From Rugosibacter sp. (GTDB lineage Bacteria; Pseudomonadota; Gammaproteobacteria; Burkholderiales; Rhodocyclaceae): 64,000 nucleotides of DNA. Shown here one piece after another: positions 1-8,010 of this stretch; the stretch's first letter is position 1, and every line of letters starts with the position of its first letter. The translations under genes and the position numbers were made by a program. The stretch is from NCBI GenBank assembly GCA_030645365.1, contig JAUSMB010000058.1, forward strand, positions 1 through 64,000, given 5' to 3'. Below the pieces are notes generated by a model, which made no database searches, was not told where the DNA came from, and worked only from the letters and a program-made list of their open reading frames with translations.

Positions 1-56
1 GATTGCGCTTCGCGGGCATGTCTCCTCGCCGTAGCGGCTCACGAGACGGCGACTCG

Positions 57-533
57 TTATAAAAATCGGCTCAGAAAATGCTGGCTGGCGCGATCAAGCT
101 TAGTACGATCGCGAATCAAAAATTGCAAGCCGTGGCTATCAGCAATCAATAGTCCATTAGATTGGCCATCGAATTTTAGCCGCCGAATATCGTCTTCACT
201 TTTTAGCGTCAGCGTGGTCAAGCCACGATCTGTTTCTACCTGCCAGCGGCTGGGCGTGGCATAGGTTGACACCTTGCGGATGGCAAGAATTTCCGGCATG
301 AAATCCCGCTCGGCCAAAGACTCTTCGATCAGCAGACGCACAGACGGCGCGCACTCGGCCAGCCTTGTCAGCCACAACAACTCGCGCCCGTGACGGTCAA
401 CCAGGGCAATGCCCTCATCGGGCGCAGAAAGCGCAAAAGCCCGTACCGGCACCACATCCTCATAAACCACTCCTGTGGGCGTGGTCAGCACTAACTGGCC
501 AAACGTATTTCGGGTCAGCTGATAGTCACTCAT
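57..533 (-). CDS. DUF1854 family protein, cyanophycin-locus associated
   Basis: A 158-residue soluble protein that I recognise as a DUF1854 family member; this family is repeatedly found next to cyanophycin synthetase genes, but its biochemical role is unknown. There is no signal peptide, membrane segment or obvious catalytic motif. The N-terminal half is a beta-rich segment (FGQLVLTTPTG, EGIALVDRHGREL) and the C-terminal half is charged (SEDDIRRLKFDG). Its ATG lies in a 4-base overlap with the stop of another minus-strand gene, the ABC transporter, which is transcribed before it, so the two are translationally coupled. The family call is from memory of conserved blocks. Confidence 0.8.
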   Translation of the reverse strand: MSDYQLTRNTFGQLVLTTPTGVVYEDVVPVRAFALSAPDEGIALVDRHGRELLWLTRLAECAPSVRLLIEESLAERDFMPEILAIRKVSTYATPSRWQVETDRGLTTLTLKSEDDIRRLKFDGQSNGLLIADSHGLQFLIRDRTKLDRASQHFLSRFL

Positions 534-2794
534 AGCTCATCTGTTGCCATTTCGTCATCGCGCCCTTCGAGCGCATCAAGCTGTTTGGTCTGCGCGGTAT
601 ACAGCCGCCAGTAGGCAGCTCGCCGCGCCAGCAAATCATCATGCGGGCCAACTTCGACAATCTTGCCGTGATCCATCACCACCAGCCGATCGGCCGTACG
701 CAAGGTGGACAACCGATGCGCAATAGCGATCGTGGTGCGGCCACGAATCAGATTATCCAGAGCACTCTGAATTTCCAGTTCGGTTTCGGTATCCACGGCA
801 GAGGTTGCCTCATCCAAAATCAGAATTTTTGGATCAATCAGCAGCGCACGCGCAATGGAAATACGCTGTCGCTCACCACCAGAGAGCGCCTGACCACGCT
901 CGCCGACCAGCGAATCGTAGCCATGCGGCAGCCGCAAAATAAACTCATGCGCATGCGCGGCACGCGCGGCGGCAACGATTTCTGCCCGTGAGGCATTGGG
1001 TTTTCCGTAGGCAATGTTGTCAGCAATGGTGCCAAAAAAGAGAAATGGCTCTTGTAATACCAAACCGATATGACGCCGATATTCCGCCACCGGCAGCGAG
1101 CGAATATCCACGCCATCAATCAGAATCGCGCCTTCACTGACATCATAAAAACGGCAAATCAGATTCACCAGTGTGCTCTTGCCCGATCCGCTATGCCCCA
1201 CCAGGCCGATCATTTCGCCCGCGCGAATGTCGAGCGATACACCGCCCAGCACGCTGCGATTGCCGTAGCGAAAGCCAGCATCACGCACTGTAATATGGCC
1301 TTCGATGGTCGGCAAATGCTGCGGGTGCGCAGGTTCAGGCACGCTCGAAACATGGTCGAGAATATCGAAAATGCGCTTGGCGCCTGCCGCTGCTTTTTGC
1401 GTTACCGAAACAATGCGGCTCATCGAATCCAGGCGCCCGTAAAAACGGCTGATATAAGCGATAAACGCCGTCAGCACACCGACGGTAATCTGGTTTTTGG
1501 AGACCTGCCAGATACCAAAACCCCACACCACCAAAAGGCCCAGTTCGGTAAGCAATCCAACCGTGGGTGAGAATAGCGACCAGGTTTTATTCAACCGATC
1601 ATTCACCACCAGATTATGTGCATTGGCCTCTCGGAAGCGCTCACTTTCGCGCTTTTCCTGCGCGAAGGCCTTCACTACGCGCACGCCCGGAATGGTGTCC
1701 GCCAGCACGGAAGTGACCTCAGACCAGACGCGATCGATCTGCTCAAAACCATAGCGCAACCGATTGCGCACCAGATGAATCATCCAGGCAATAAAGGGCA
1801 GCGGCAACAAGGTGACCACCGCCAGCCATGGGTTGATTGAAAACAAGACCAGCGCGGTCATGCCTATCATCAGTACATCGGTGGCAAAATCGAGCAGATG
1901 CAGCGAGAGGAAAACGCAGATGCGGTCAGACTCACTCCCAATGCGCGACATCAAATCGCCTGTGCGTTTAGCGCCGAAATATTCCAGTGAGAGCTTGAGC
2001 AAATGCTCATACGTTGTCGTGCGCAAATCAGCGCCAATGCGTTCGGACACCAGCGCCAGAATATAGGTTTTAGCCCAGCTCATTGCCCAGGCAAAGAGCG
2101 CCGCCAAACCTAGCCCGCCAAGATAGAGTGCAATTTTTTGCGGGTCAATCGGCACCCCATTCTGATAAGGAATCAGCACTTCATCCATCAGCGGCATGGT
2201 CAGATACGGTGGAATCAACGTGGCCGCCGTGCCGCCCAGCATCAATAGAAACCCGGCCAGCAACTGCCATCGGTAAGGCTGGGCAAAGCGCCATAACCGC
2301 AGCAGTGTTAGCGTTGAAGGCGGCGCCTGCAAATTACGGGCACAAGTCGGGCAGCCTTCCTGGCCGGGGTTGAGCCGCGTCTGGCACAGGGGACACAGCA
2401 CATCGGGGCTGGCTACTCGTGGTGTTCCGCTGGTCAGGCTTGTGATCTGCGCGGTAAAGGCATCGGCCAGCTGTTTGACCACCGTCGCGCGCGCCAGCGT
2501 GTAGCGCCAATGCGCGATGCGCCCGGTAGCGTTGCTGAGTGTCAGCGTGCCAATACCCGCATGGTCAAAGCGCTGCAAACGCAGGGCCGCATGTAATGGC
2601 CAAGTCTGCCACTGTGTGTCCCCATCACTGGCCAATAACCGCTGACTGGTCAACACCAGCAACCCGGTGCCAAACTGGAGAGAAGTCGTCAGATCCAGCT
2701 CAAGCCAGGCCAGCAGGACTTCCTCGGGCTGCAATGTCGCCAGTACAGAAGCACGCCAAGTCGTCGGAAGTTGATCAGAAAGCGTTGCAGACAT
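530..2794 (-). CDS. Cyanophycin-associated ABC transporter (fused permease and ATPase)
   Basis: A 754-residue half-transporter with an unusual N-terminus. Residues about 1-115 form a soluble PH-like or beta-rich region, followed near residue 134 by a zinc ribbon (CPLCQTRLNPGQEGCPTC), then a six-helix type-1 exporter membrane domain from about 165 to 445, and a nucleotide-binding domain. Walker A (GHSGSGKST), the signature LSGGERQRISIARALL and Walker B (ILILDEATSAVD) are intact, so the ATPase should be active. The fusion of a zinc ribbon to an exporter is typical of the transporter linked to cyanophycin loci. The substrate is unknown. It is divergent from cphA' and co-transcribed with the DUF1854 gene. 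Start ATG 2794. Confidence 0.85.
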   Translation of the reverse strand: MSATLSDQLPTTWRASVLATLQPEEVLLAWLELDLTTSLQFGTGLLVLTSQRLLASDGDTQWQTWPLHAALRLQRFDHAGIGTLTLSNATGRIAHWRYTLARATVVKQLADAFTAQITSLTSGTPRVASPDVLCPLCQTRLNPGQEGCPTCARNLQAPPSTLTLLRLWRFAQPYRWQLLAGFLLMLGGTAATLIPPYLTMPLMDEVLIPYQNGVPIDPQKIALYLGGLGLAALFAWAMSWAKTYILALVSERIGADLRTTTYEHLLKLSLEYFGAKRTGDLMSRIGSESDRICVFLSLHLLDFATDVLMIGMTALVLFSINPWLAVVTLLPLPFIAWMIHLVRNRLRYGFEQIDRVWSEVTSVLADTIPGVRVVKAFAQEKRESERFREANAHNLVVNDRLNKTWSLFSPTVGLLTELGLLVVWGFGIWQVSKNQITVGVLTAFIAYISRFYGRLDSMSRIVSVTQKAAAGAKRIFDILDHVSSVPEPAHPQHLPTIEGHITVRDAGFRYGNRSVLGGVSLDIRAGEMIGLVGHSGSGKSTLVNLICRFYDVSEGAILIDGVDIRSLPVAEYRRHIGLVLQEPFLFFGTIADNIAYGKPNASRAEIVAAARAAHAHEFILRLPHGYDSLVGERGQALSGGERQRISIARALLIDPKILILDEATSAVDTETELEIQSALDNLIRGRTTIAIAHRLSTLRTADRLVVMDHGKIVEVGPHDDLLARRAAYWRLYTAQTKQLDALEGRDDEMATDEL

Positions 2795-2915
2795 TATTTT
2801 GCTTTAAAAATCGCCATAGGGCGTGGGGCGGAATCATACCGTGCCTGCGGCAGATTGCGACTTGTCAACAAAACAGCTCGCCATGCGTTGATTGATTTTG
2901 GCCAGCGCACCGAGT

Positions 2916-2941
2916 AAAAAGTCGGCGTTGGTAATACGGCG
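2916..2941 (+). repeat. Dispersed 25-bp repeat, copy 1 (intergenic)
   Basis: Reads AAAAAGTCGGCG then TTGGTAATACGGCG, two differences from the consensus. It lies in the divergent gap between the ABC transporter and the cphA' unit and ends exactly where the Shine-Dalgarno GAGGA of the small ORF at 2950 begins, so it is in a 5' untranslated region. Confidence 0.8.
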
Positions 2942-2949
2942 AGGAACGT

Positions 2950-3042
2950 ATGACCAACGCTAAAAAAACCAAAGCAGAACAAGCTTATAAAAAACCAGCA
3001 GCACTCATCCCGCCGGACGGCGAAAGGCACCTGACTCTGTGA
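2950..3042 (+). CDS. Possible 30-residue small protein upstream of cphA'
   Basis: ATG at 2950 is preceded at good spacing by GAGGA (2941-2945) and opens 30 codons ending in TGA at 3040-3042. The stop overlaps the GTG start of cphA' in a GTGA arrangement, the usual sign of translational coupling. The peptide is basic and rich in Lys and Ala at the start (MTNAKKTKAEQAYKKPAAL) and ends IPPDGERHLTL; there is no signal peptide. It could be a real small cyanophycin-locus protein or simply a leader ORF that sets translation of the weak GTG start. I do not recognise a family. Confidence 0.5.
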   Translation: MTNAKKTKAEQAYKKPAALIPPDGERHLTL

Positions 3043-5339
3043 TCGAATTTCTTAATTTCATTGCCCTGCGCGGCCCTAATTTGTGGACTTACCGTCCTGT
3101 TATGGAAGCCTGGGTTGATATTGGCGTACTTGAAGACTCACCCTCCAACACCCTCCCCGGCTTTAACGAGCGTTTGACTACCCTGCTACCCACCCTGATT
3201 GAACACCGCTGTAGCTATGGCGAACAGGGTGGCTTTCTCAAACGACTGGAAGACGGTACGTGGCCCGCGCATATCCTCGAACATGTCACCCTTGAATTGC
3301 AAAATCTGGCCGGCATGCCCGGAGGGTTTGGCAAGGCGCGCAGCACCTCGCAGCGCGGTGTGTATAAAGTGGCGGTGCGCAGCTGGCATGAAGACATCAC
3401 TCGCCAGGCCCTGCTGTATGGACGCGATCTGGTCATGGCAGCGATCAACGCCACCGCGTTCGATGTGTCCGCCGCCGTGACGCATCTCGCGCAGATGGCC
3501 GACCGCTTGCTGCTTGGCCCCAGCACGCAGGCCATTGTTGAAGCCGCCACGGCCAAGCAGCGGCGCATTCCGGCGATTCGCCTGAGTGAGGGAAATCTCG
3601 TACAACTAGGCTATGGCATTCACAGCCGCCGCATCTGGACTGCCGAAACCGATGCCACCTCCGCCATTGCCGAAAGCATTTCCGGCGACAAGGCGCTCAC
3701 TAACACGCTGCTACGTGCCTGCGGCGTGCCAGTGCCCGAAGGTAGTATTGTCAAAAGCGCCACCGAAGCCTGGGAAGAAGCACAATCCATCAACGCACCC
3801 GTGGTGATCAAACCGGTGGATGGTAATCATGGCCGTGGCGTTTCAGTTAACCTCTCGCGCCGCGAAGACATCGAGGCAGCTTTTACCCTCGCGCAAGAAG
3901 CAGCCCGTGGTAGCGATGTGCTGTTGGAGCGGTTTATTCCCGGTATCGAACATCGCTTGCTGGTGGTAGGCGGCAAACTGGTTGCCGCCGCGCGTGGCGA
4001 AGAAGCCTGGGTGGTGGGTGATGGCCAATCGACGGTGCAGCAGTTGATTGATCTGCAAATCAATAGCGACCCGCGTCGCGGCACAGGTGAGGCCTCCCCG
4101 CTGAATCTCATCCAGGACGACCCCGCAGTTGCGCTCGAACTCACGCGTCAGGGCGCCGCCATTGATGCAGTGCCCGCTGCGGGCAAGCGCCTGCTTATCC
4201 AGCGCAATGGCAATGTGGCCTTTGATTGCACTGATGACGTGCACCCCGATACCATTGCGCTGGCAGCACTGGCAGCGCGCATCGTCGGGCTGGATATTGC
4301 AGGCATCGATCTAGTCGCGACCGACATCGCGCAACCACTCGCCAATCAGGGCGGTGCGATTGTCGAAGTCAATGCCGGGCCAGGGCTGCTGATGCACCTC
4401 AAGCCTGCCACTGGGCAACCACGCCCAGTCGGGCCGGCGATTGTGGATTACCTTTTTCCAGCCGAAGCAGATGACCACACATCGAGTCACACTGCCGGTC
4501 ACACAGCGGGCCGCACATCAGGCCGCATTCCGCTCGTAGGTATTACCGGCAGCGCCGGTGATGGCAACATTGCGGGAGATACCACGCTCACCGCGCAGAT
4601 ACTCGATCACATTTTGCGCCTGACCGACCAGGCCACCGGGCTAGCCTGTGCACAGGGCGTTTTTCTTGGCACCCTGCCTGTCGCCACACAGAGCTTATCG
4701 CCTATGGCTGCAGCACAGACCTTGTTGATCAATCGTCAGACAGAAATCGTGGTGATTGAAAATTCCATCGAAACGATGCTGAACGAAGGGCTCGCCTATG
4801 ACCGCTGCCAAGTGGGCATCGTGACAGCACTCGATGCAGCTGATGTTTTACCGGCTTATCACATTGATACACCCGAGCGCCTGTTCAATGTGGTGCGCAC
4901 TCAAGTGGATGTCGTGTTGCCAAACGGTGTGGCGGTGCTCAACGCAGACTGCCCGCTAGTACGCGATATGGCAGAGTTGTGTGATGGCGAAGTGATCCTG
5001 TTCGCTTCTGGCACAGCAGACGATGTGGCAAGCGCAGAAGCCATCGCCGCACATCGCGCAAAAGGGGGGAGAGCCGTTTTAATGCACTCAGGGGTGATCC
5101 TTCTGGTTACGGGCAGTCAAACACAACCATTGCTGGCGCTAGCCGATTTATCTTCACTGGCGATGAAGGAAAAAGTCGGCGCTGGTAATACGCCACACAG
5201 CCTTGAGTCCGTCTCCGGAAAACTCCCCTGGGGGACATCGGCCAATAAAAACCTGACACCACTTCTCGCCGCCATAGGCGCAGCTTGGGCGCTGAATGTG
5301 CCACTGGCCACACTGCGCACCGGCATTGAAACTTTTTAA
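3039..5339 (+). CDS. cphA': Cyanophycin synthetase-like protein CphA' with degenerate ligase domain
   Basis: A 766-residue CphA paralogue. The N-terminal domain (starting near IALRGPNLW) and the ATP-grasp domain are well preserved (VVIKPVDGNHGRGVSV; ERFIPGIEHRLLVVGGK; IVEVNAGPGLLMH), which in CphA adds aspartate to the backbone. The Mur-ligase-like domain is degenerate: where CphA has the P-loop GTNGKTTT, this protein reads TGSAGDGNIAGDTTL near residue 500, and the protein stops before the C-terminal ligase lobe. The Arg-adding site is therefore probably dead. A low-complexity linker rich in HTAGHTAG joins the domains, and a dispersed-repeat copy lies near the C-terminus (KVGAGNT). It is followed 23 bases later by full-length cphA. 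Such cphA'-cphA pairs are known in proteobacteria. Start is GTG 3039, matched by alignment with cphA. Confidence 0.88.
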   Translation: MIEFLNFIALRGPNLWTYRPVMEAWVDIGVLEDSPSNTLPGFNERLTTLLPTLIEHRCSYGEQGGFLKRLEDGTWPAHILEHVTLELQNLAGMPGGFGKARSTSQRGVYKVAVRSWHEDITRQALLYGRDLVMAAINATAFDVSAAVTHLAQMADRLLLGPSTQAIVEAATAKQRRIPAIRLSEGNLVQLGYGIHSRRIWTAETDATSAIAESISGDKALTNTLLRACGVPVPEGSIVKSATEAWEEAQSINAPVVIKPVDGNHGRGVSVNLSRREDIEAAFTLAQEAARGSDVLLERFIPGIEHRLLVVGGKLVAAARGEEAWVVGDGQSTVQQLIDLQINSDPRRGTGEASPLNLIQDDPAVALELTRQGAAIDAVPAAGKRLLIQRNGNVAFDCTDDVHPDTIALAALAARIVGLDIAGIDLVATDIAQPLANQGGAIVEVNAGPGLLMHLKPATGQPRPVGPAIVDYLFPAEADDHTSSHTAGHTAGRTSGRIPLVGITGSAGDGNIAGDTTLTAQILDHILRLTDQATGLACAQGVFLGTLPVATQSLSPMAAAQTLLINRQTEIVVIENSIETMLNEGLAYDRCQVGIVTALDAADVLPAYHIDTPERLFNVVRTQVDVVLPNGVAVLNADCPLVRDMAELCDGEVILFASGTADDVASAEAIAAHRAKGGRAVLMHSGVILLVTGSQTQPLLALADLSSLAMKEKVGAGNTPHSLESVSGKLPWGTSANKNLTPLLAAIGAAWALNVPLATLRTGIETF
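5170..5195 (+). repeat. Dispersed 25-bp repeat, copy 2 (in cphA')
   Basis: AAAAAGTCGGCG then CTGGTAATACGCC. Sense orientation in cphA', read as KVGAGNT in a poorly conserved stretch near the C-terminus, between the blocks LADLSSLA and NLTPLLAAIGAAWAL. Confidence 0.8.
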
Positions 5340-5362
5340 CTCACTTTTTACGTTATCTCTTC

Positions 5363-7945
5363 ATGAAGATTATTCATTTGCGTGCCTTGCGTGGTCCTAA
5401 TTTGTGGGGTCGCCATACAGCGATTGAGGCAACGATTTCCTGTCCGCAAAACGAACATACGCTGGCTGATTTTCCCGATATTGCTGCGCGGGTACAAACT
5501 CGCTTCCCGGCGATTGGCGCGCTACAGGCCGCACACAACGTGGCGGCCATTCCGCTGCCCGAGCTGATCGCCATCGCGGTGCTCTCGCTGCAAAACAGCG
5601 CCGGTTGTCCGGTCACGTTTTATCGTTGCGCCGCGACGGTGGAAAAAGGCGTGTATCAAGTCGTTGTCGAATACAGCGAAGAAGCCGTTGGTCGCCTGGC
5701 TTTTGATCTGGCGATGACTTTATACCAAGCCGCACGCGACGATCAGCCATTTGATACGCAAGAGGCCATTGCGCGTTTACGCGCACTCGATGAAGACGAG
5801 CGACTCGGCCCCAGTACCGGCGCGATTGTGGATGCCGCCGTAGCACGCGGCATTCCATTTCGCCGCCTGACTTCCGGCAGCCTGGTGCAATTCGGCTGGG
5901 GCGCGCATCAGCGCCGGATCCAGGCGGCCGAGCTTGATCGTACCTCGGCCATTGCCGAGAGCATCGCGCAGGACAAGCAATTAACCAAACACCTACTGCT
6001 CGCTGCAGGTGTTCCCGTGCCCGAGGGCTGCGCAGTGACCGATGCTGAATCCGCGTGGACCGTAGCGCAGGAAATCATGCAGCACAGGGGTAGTTCAGTG
6101 GTAGTCAAACCACAGGATGGCAATCAGGGCAAAGGGGTAACTGTTGATATCCGTTCGCGCGAGGCTGTTTTGGCGGCTTATGCGACAGCGGCTGACATCA
6201 GTGACGATGTACTGGTAGAACAGTTTCTTCCCGGCCATGATTTTCGCCTGCTGGTGGTGGGCAAGCGCCTCGTGGCCGCCGCCCGCCGCGACCCACCGCA
6301 AGTGATCGGCGATGGCCGCCAGAACATTCGCGCGCTGGTCGACACGGTAAATCGCGATCCGCGTCGCGGCGAAGGGCATGCGACTTCGCTGACCAAAATT
6401 CGCCTCGATGAGATTGCTCTGGCGACGCTACAGCATCAAGGCCTGACGCCGGAATCCGTGCCCGTCGCAGGCCAGCGCGTGGCATTGCGTAACAACGCCA
6501 ACTTATCTACCGGCGGTACAGCGACTGATGTCACCGATGATGTCCACCCGCAACTCGCCGCCCGTGCGATTGCTGCTGCCACCATGGTAGGGCTGGATAT
6601 CTGCGGTGTGGACGTGGTGTGCAACACCGTCACTCGTCCACTCGAAGCACAGGACGGTGGCATTGTCGAAGTCAATGCCGCACCCGGCCTGCGCATGCAT
6701 CTGGCACCCTCGTATGGCAAAAGCCGAGCGATAGGCGAGGCGATCATCGAGCAACTGTTTCCGGCCGGCGACAACGGCCGTATCCCGCTGGTGGCAGTGG
6801 CTGGAACCAACGGCAAAACCACCACCGTGCGCCTGATAGCGCATTTGCAAAGCGTAGCTGGCCGACGCGTCGGCATGACCACGACGGACGGCGTGTATAT
6901 CGCCGGGCGGCGCATTGACAGCGGCGACTGCAGCGGGCCGAAAAGCGCACGCAATGTGCTACTGCATCCCGACGTGGATGCCGCCGTCCTGGAAACCGCA
7001 CGTGGCGGCATTTTGCGTGAAGGACTGGCCTTCGATCACTGCGATGTGGCGGTGGTCACCAACATTGGCCTGGGCGATCATCTCGGCCTCAATTACATCA
7101 CCACAGTGGAGGATCTGGCCGTGGTCAAGCGCGTCATCGTGAATAACGTCGCACCTACCGGCATGACTGTCCTGAATGCGGCCGATCCGATCGTGGCGAA
7201 GAAGGCGGCGCATTGCCCCAGCGCAGTGACTTTTTTCGCCGCTGACAGCCATCACCCGGTGCTAGCCTCGCATCGTGCACGCCAACAGCGCGTGGTGTTT
7301 CGCGACGGAAACGAGCTGGTCGCCGCCGAGGGTGAAGTGGTTGCGCGTTTTCCGCTGGCAGATATTCCGCTCACGCATGCCGGGGCGATCAGCTTTCAGG
7401 TTGAAAACGTCATGGCCGCCATTGCCGCCGTGTGGGCCTTGGGGCTGGACTGGGCCACCGTGCGGCGCGGCCTGGCGAGCTTTGTCAGCGATGCCGCCAC
7501 CGTGCCCGGCCGCTTTAATGTTTTCGATTATCGCGGTGCGACACTCATTGCCGACTACGGCCACAATCCAGACGCCATCGTGGCGTTGGTGCAGGCCATT
7601 GAAGCGATGCCAGGCAAGCAGCGCACGGCCGTCATCAGCGCCGCTGGGGACCGCCGGGACGAAGATATTCGTCACCAAAGCCAATTGCTCGGCGCAGTAT
7701 TCGATCGCCTGGTGTTGTATGAAGATGCCTGCCAGCGCGGCCGTGCGCCGGGGGAAACTCTCACTTTATTGCGCGAAGGGCTTGCTGGTGCCACACGCAC
7801 GCAGATTGTGGAAGAAGTTCACGGCGAGTTTCTCGCCATCGATCTGGCCCTTGCCAGCCTCGCCCCCGGTGACCTTTGTCTCATTCTGATTGATCAGATT
7901 GAAGAGGCATTGGCGCACATCGCGCAACGGGTGGCAACGGGCTAA
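5363..7945 (+). CDS. cphA: Cyanophycin synthetase
   Basis: A complete 860-residue CphA, which polymerises the multi-L-arginyl-poly-L-aspartate storage polymer in the cytoplasm using ATP, adding Asp and then Arg. The order is: N-terminal domain (LRALRGPNLWGR at the start), ATP-grasp domain with VVVKPQDGNQGKGVTV and IVEVNAAPGLRMH, then a Mur-ligase domain with an intact P-loop AGTNGKTTT near residue 480, the motif ETARGGILREGLAFD, and the C-terminal lobe beginning near VPGRFNVFDYRG with DYGHNPDA and AGDRRDEDIR. Length is normal for bacterial CphA. It follows cphA' and is probably in the same transcript. No cyanophycinase or isoaspartyl dipeptidase gene is in the window. Confidence 0.95.
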   Translation: MKIIHLRALRGPNLWGRHTAIEATISCPQNEHTLADFPDIAARVQTRFPAIGALQAAHNVAAIPLPELIAIAVLSLQNSAGCPVTFYRCAATVEKGVYQVVVEYSEEAVGRLAFDLAMTLYQAARDDQPFDTQEAIARLRALDEDERLGPSTGAIVDAAVARGIPFRRLTSGSLVQFGWGAHQRRIQAAELDRTSAIAESIAQDKQLTKHLLLAAGVPVPEGCAVTDAESAWTVAQEIMQHRGSSVVVKPQDGNQGKGVTVDIRSREAVLAAYATAADISDDVLVEQFLPGHDFRLLVVGKRLVAAARRDPPQVIGDGRQNIRALVDTVNRDPRRGEGHATSLTKIRLDEIALATLQHQGLTPESVPVAGQRVALRNNANLSTGGTATDVTDDVHPQLAARAIAAATMVGLDICGVDVVCNTVTRPLEAQDGGIVEVNAAPGLRMHLAPSYGKSRAIGEAIIEQLFPAGDNGRIPLVAVAGTNGKTTTVRLIAHLQSVAGRRVGMTTTDGVYIAGRRIDSGDCSGPKSARNVLLHPDVDAAVLETARGGILREGLAFDHCDVAVVTNIGLGDHLGLNYITTVEDLAVVKRVIVNNVAPTGMTVLNAADPIVAKKAAHCPSAVTFFAADSHHPVLASHRARQQRVVFRDGNELVAAEGEVVARFPLADIPLTHAGAISFQVENVMAAIAAVWALGLDWATVRRGLASFVSDAATVPGRFNVFDYRGATLIADYGHNPDAIVALVQAIEAMPGKQRTAVISAAGDRRDEDIRHQSQLLGAVFDRLVLYEDACQRGRAPGETLTLLREGLAGATRTQIVEEVHGEFLAIDLALASLAPGDLCLILIDQIEEALAHIAQRVATG

Positions 7946-8010
7946 AGACAACGGGTTAAAATTTTCGAAGGAATGCGCAGCCCTGGCGCTGATGATGCAG
8001 CGCGGCACTG

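Noticed and set aside
2794-3030. 78-codon minus-strand frame upstream of the ABC transporter
   Set aside because: It covers the repeat and the small ORF on the other strand, has no start signal and no family resemblance.
6088-6104. tRNA-like D-arm sequence GGGTAGTTCAGTGGTAG
   Set aside because: It resembles a tRNA 5' region but lies inside cphA (RGSSVVVKP), with no acceptor stem, anticodon arm or T-loop at the right distance.
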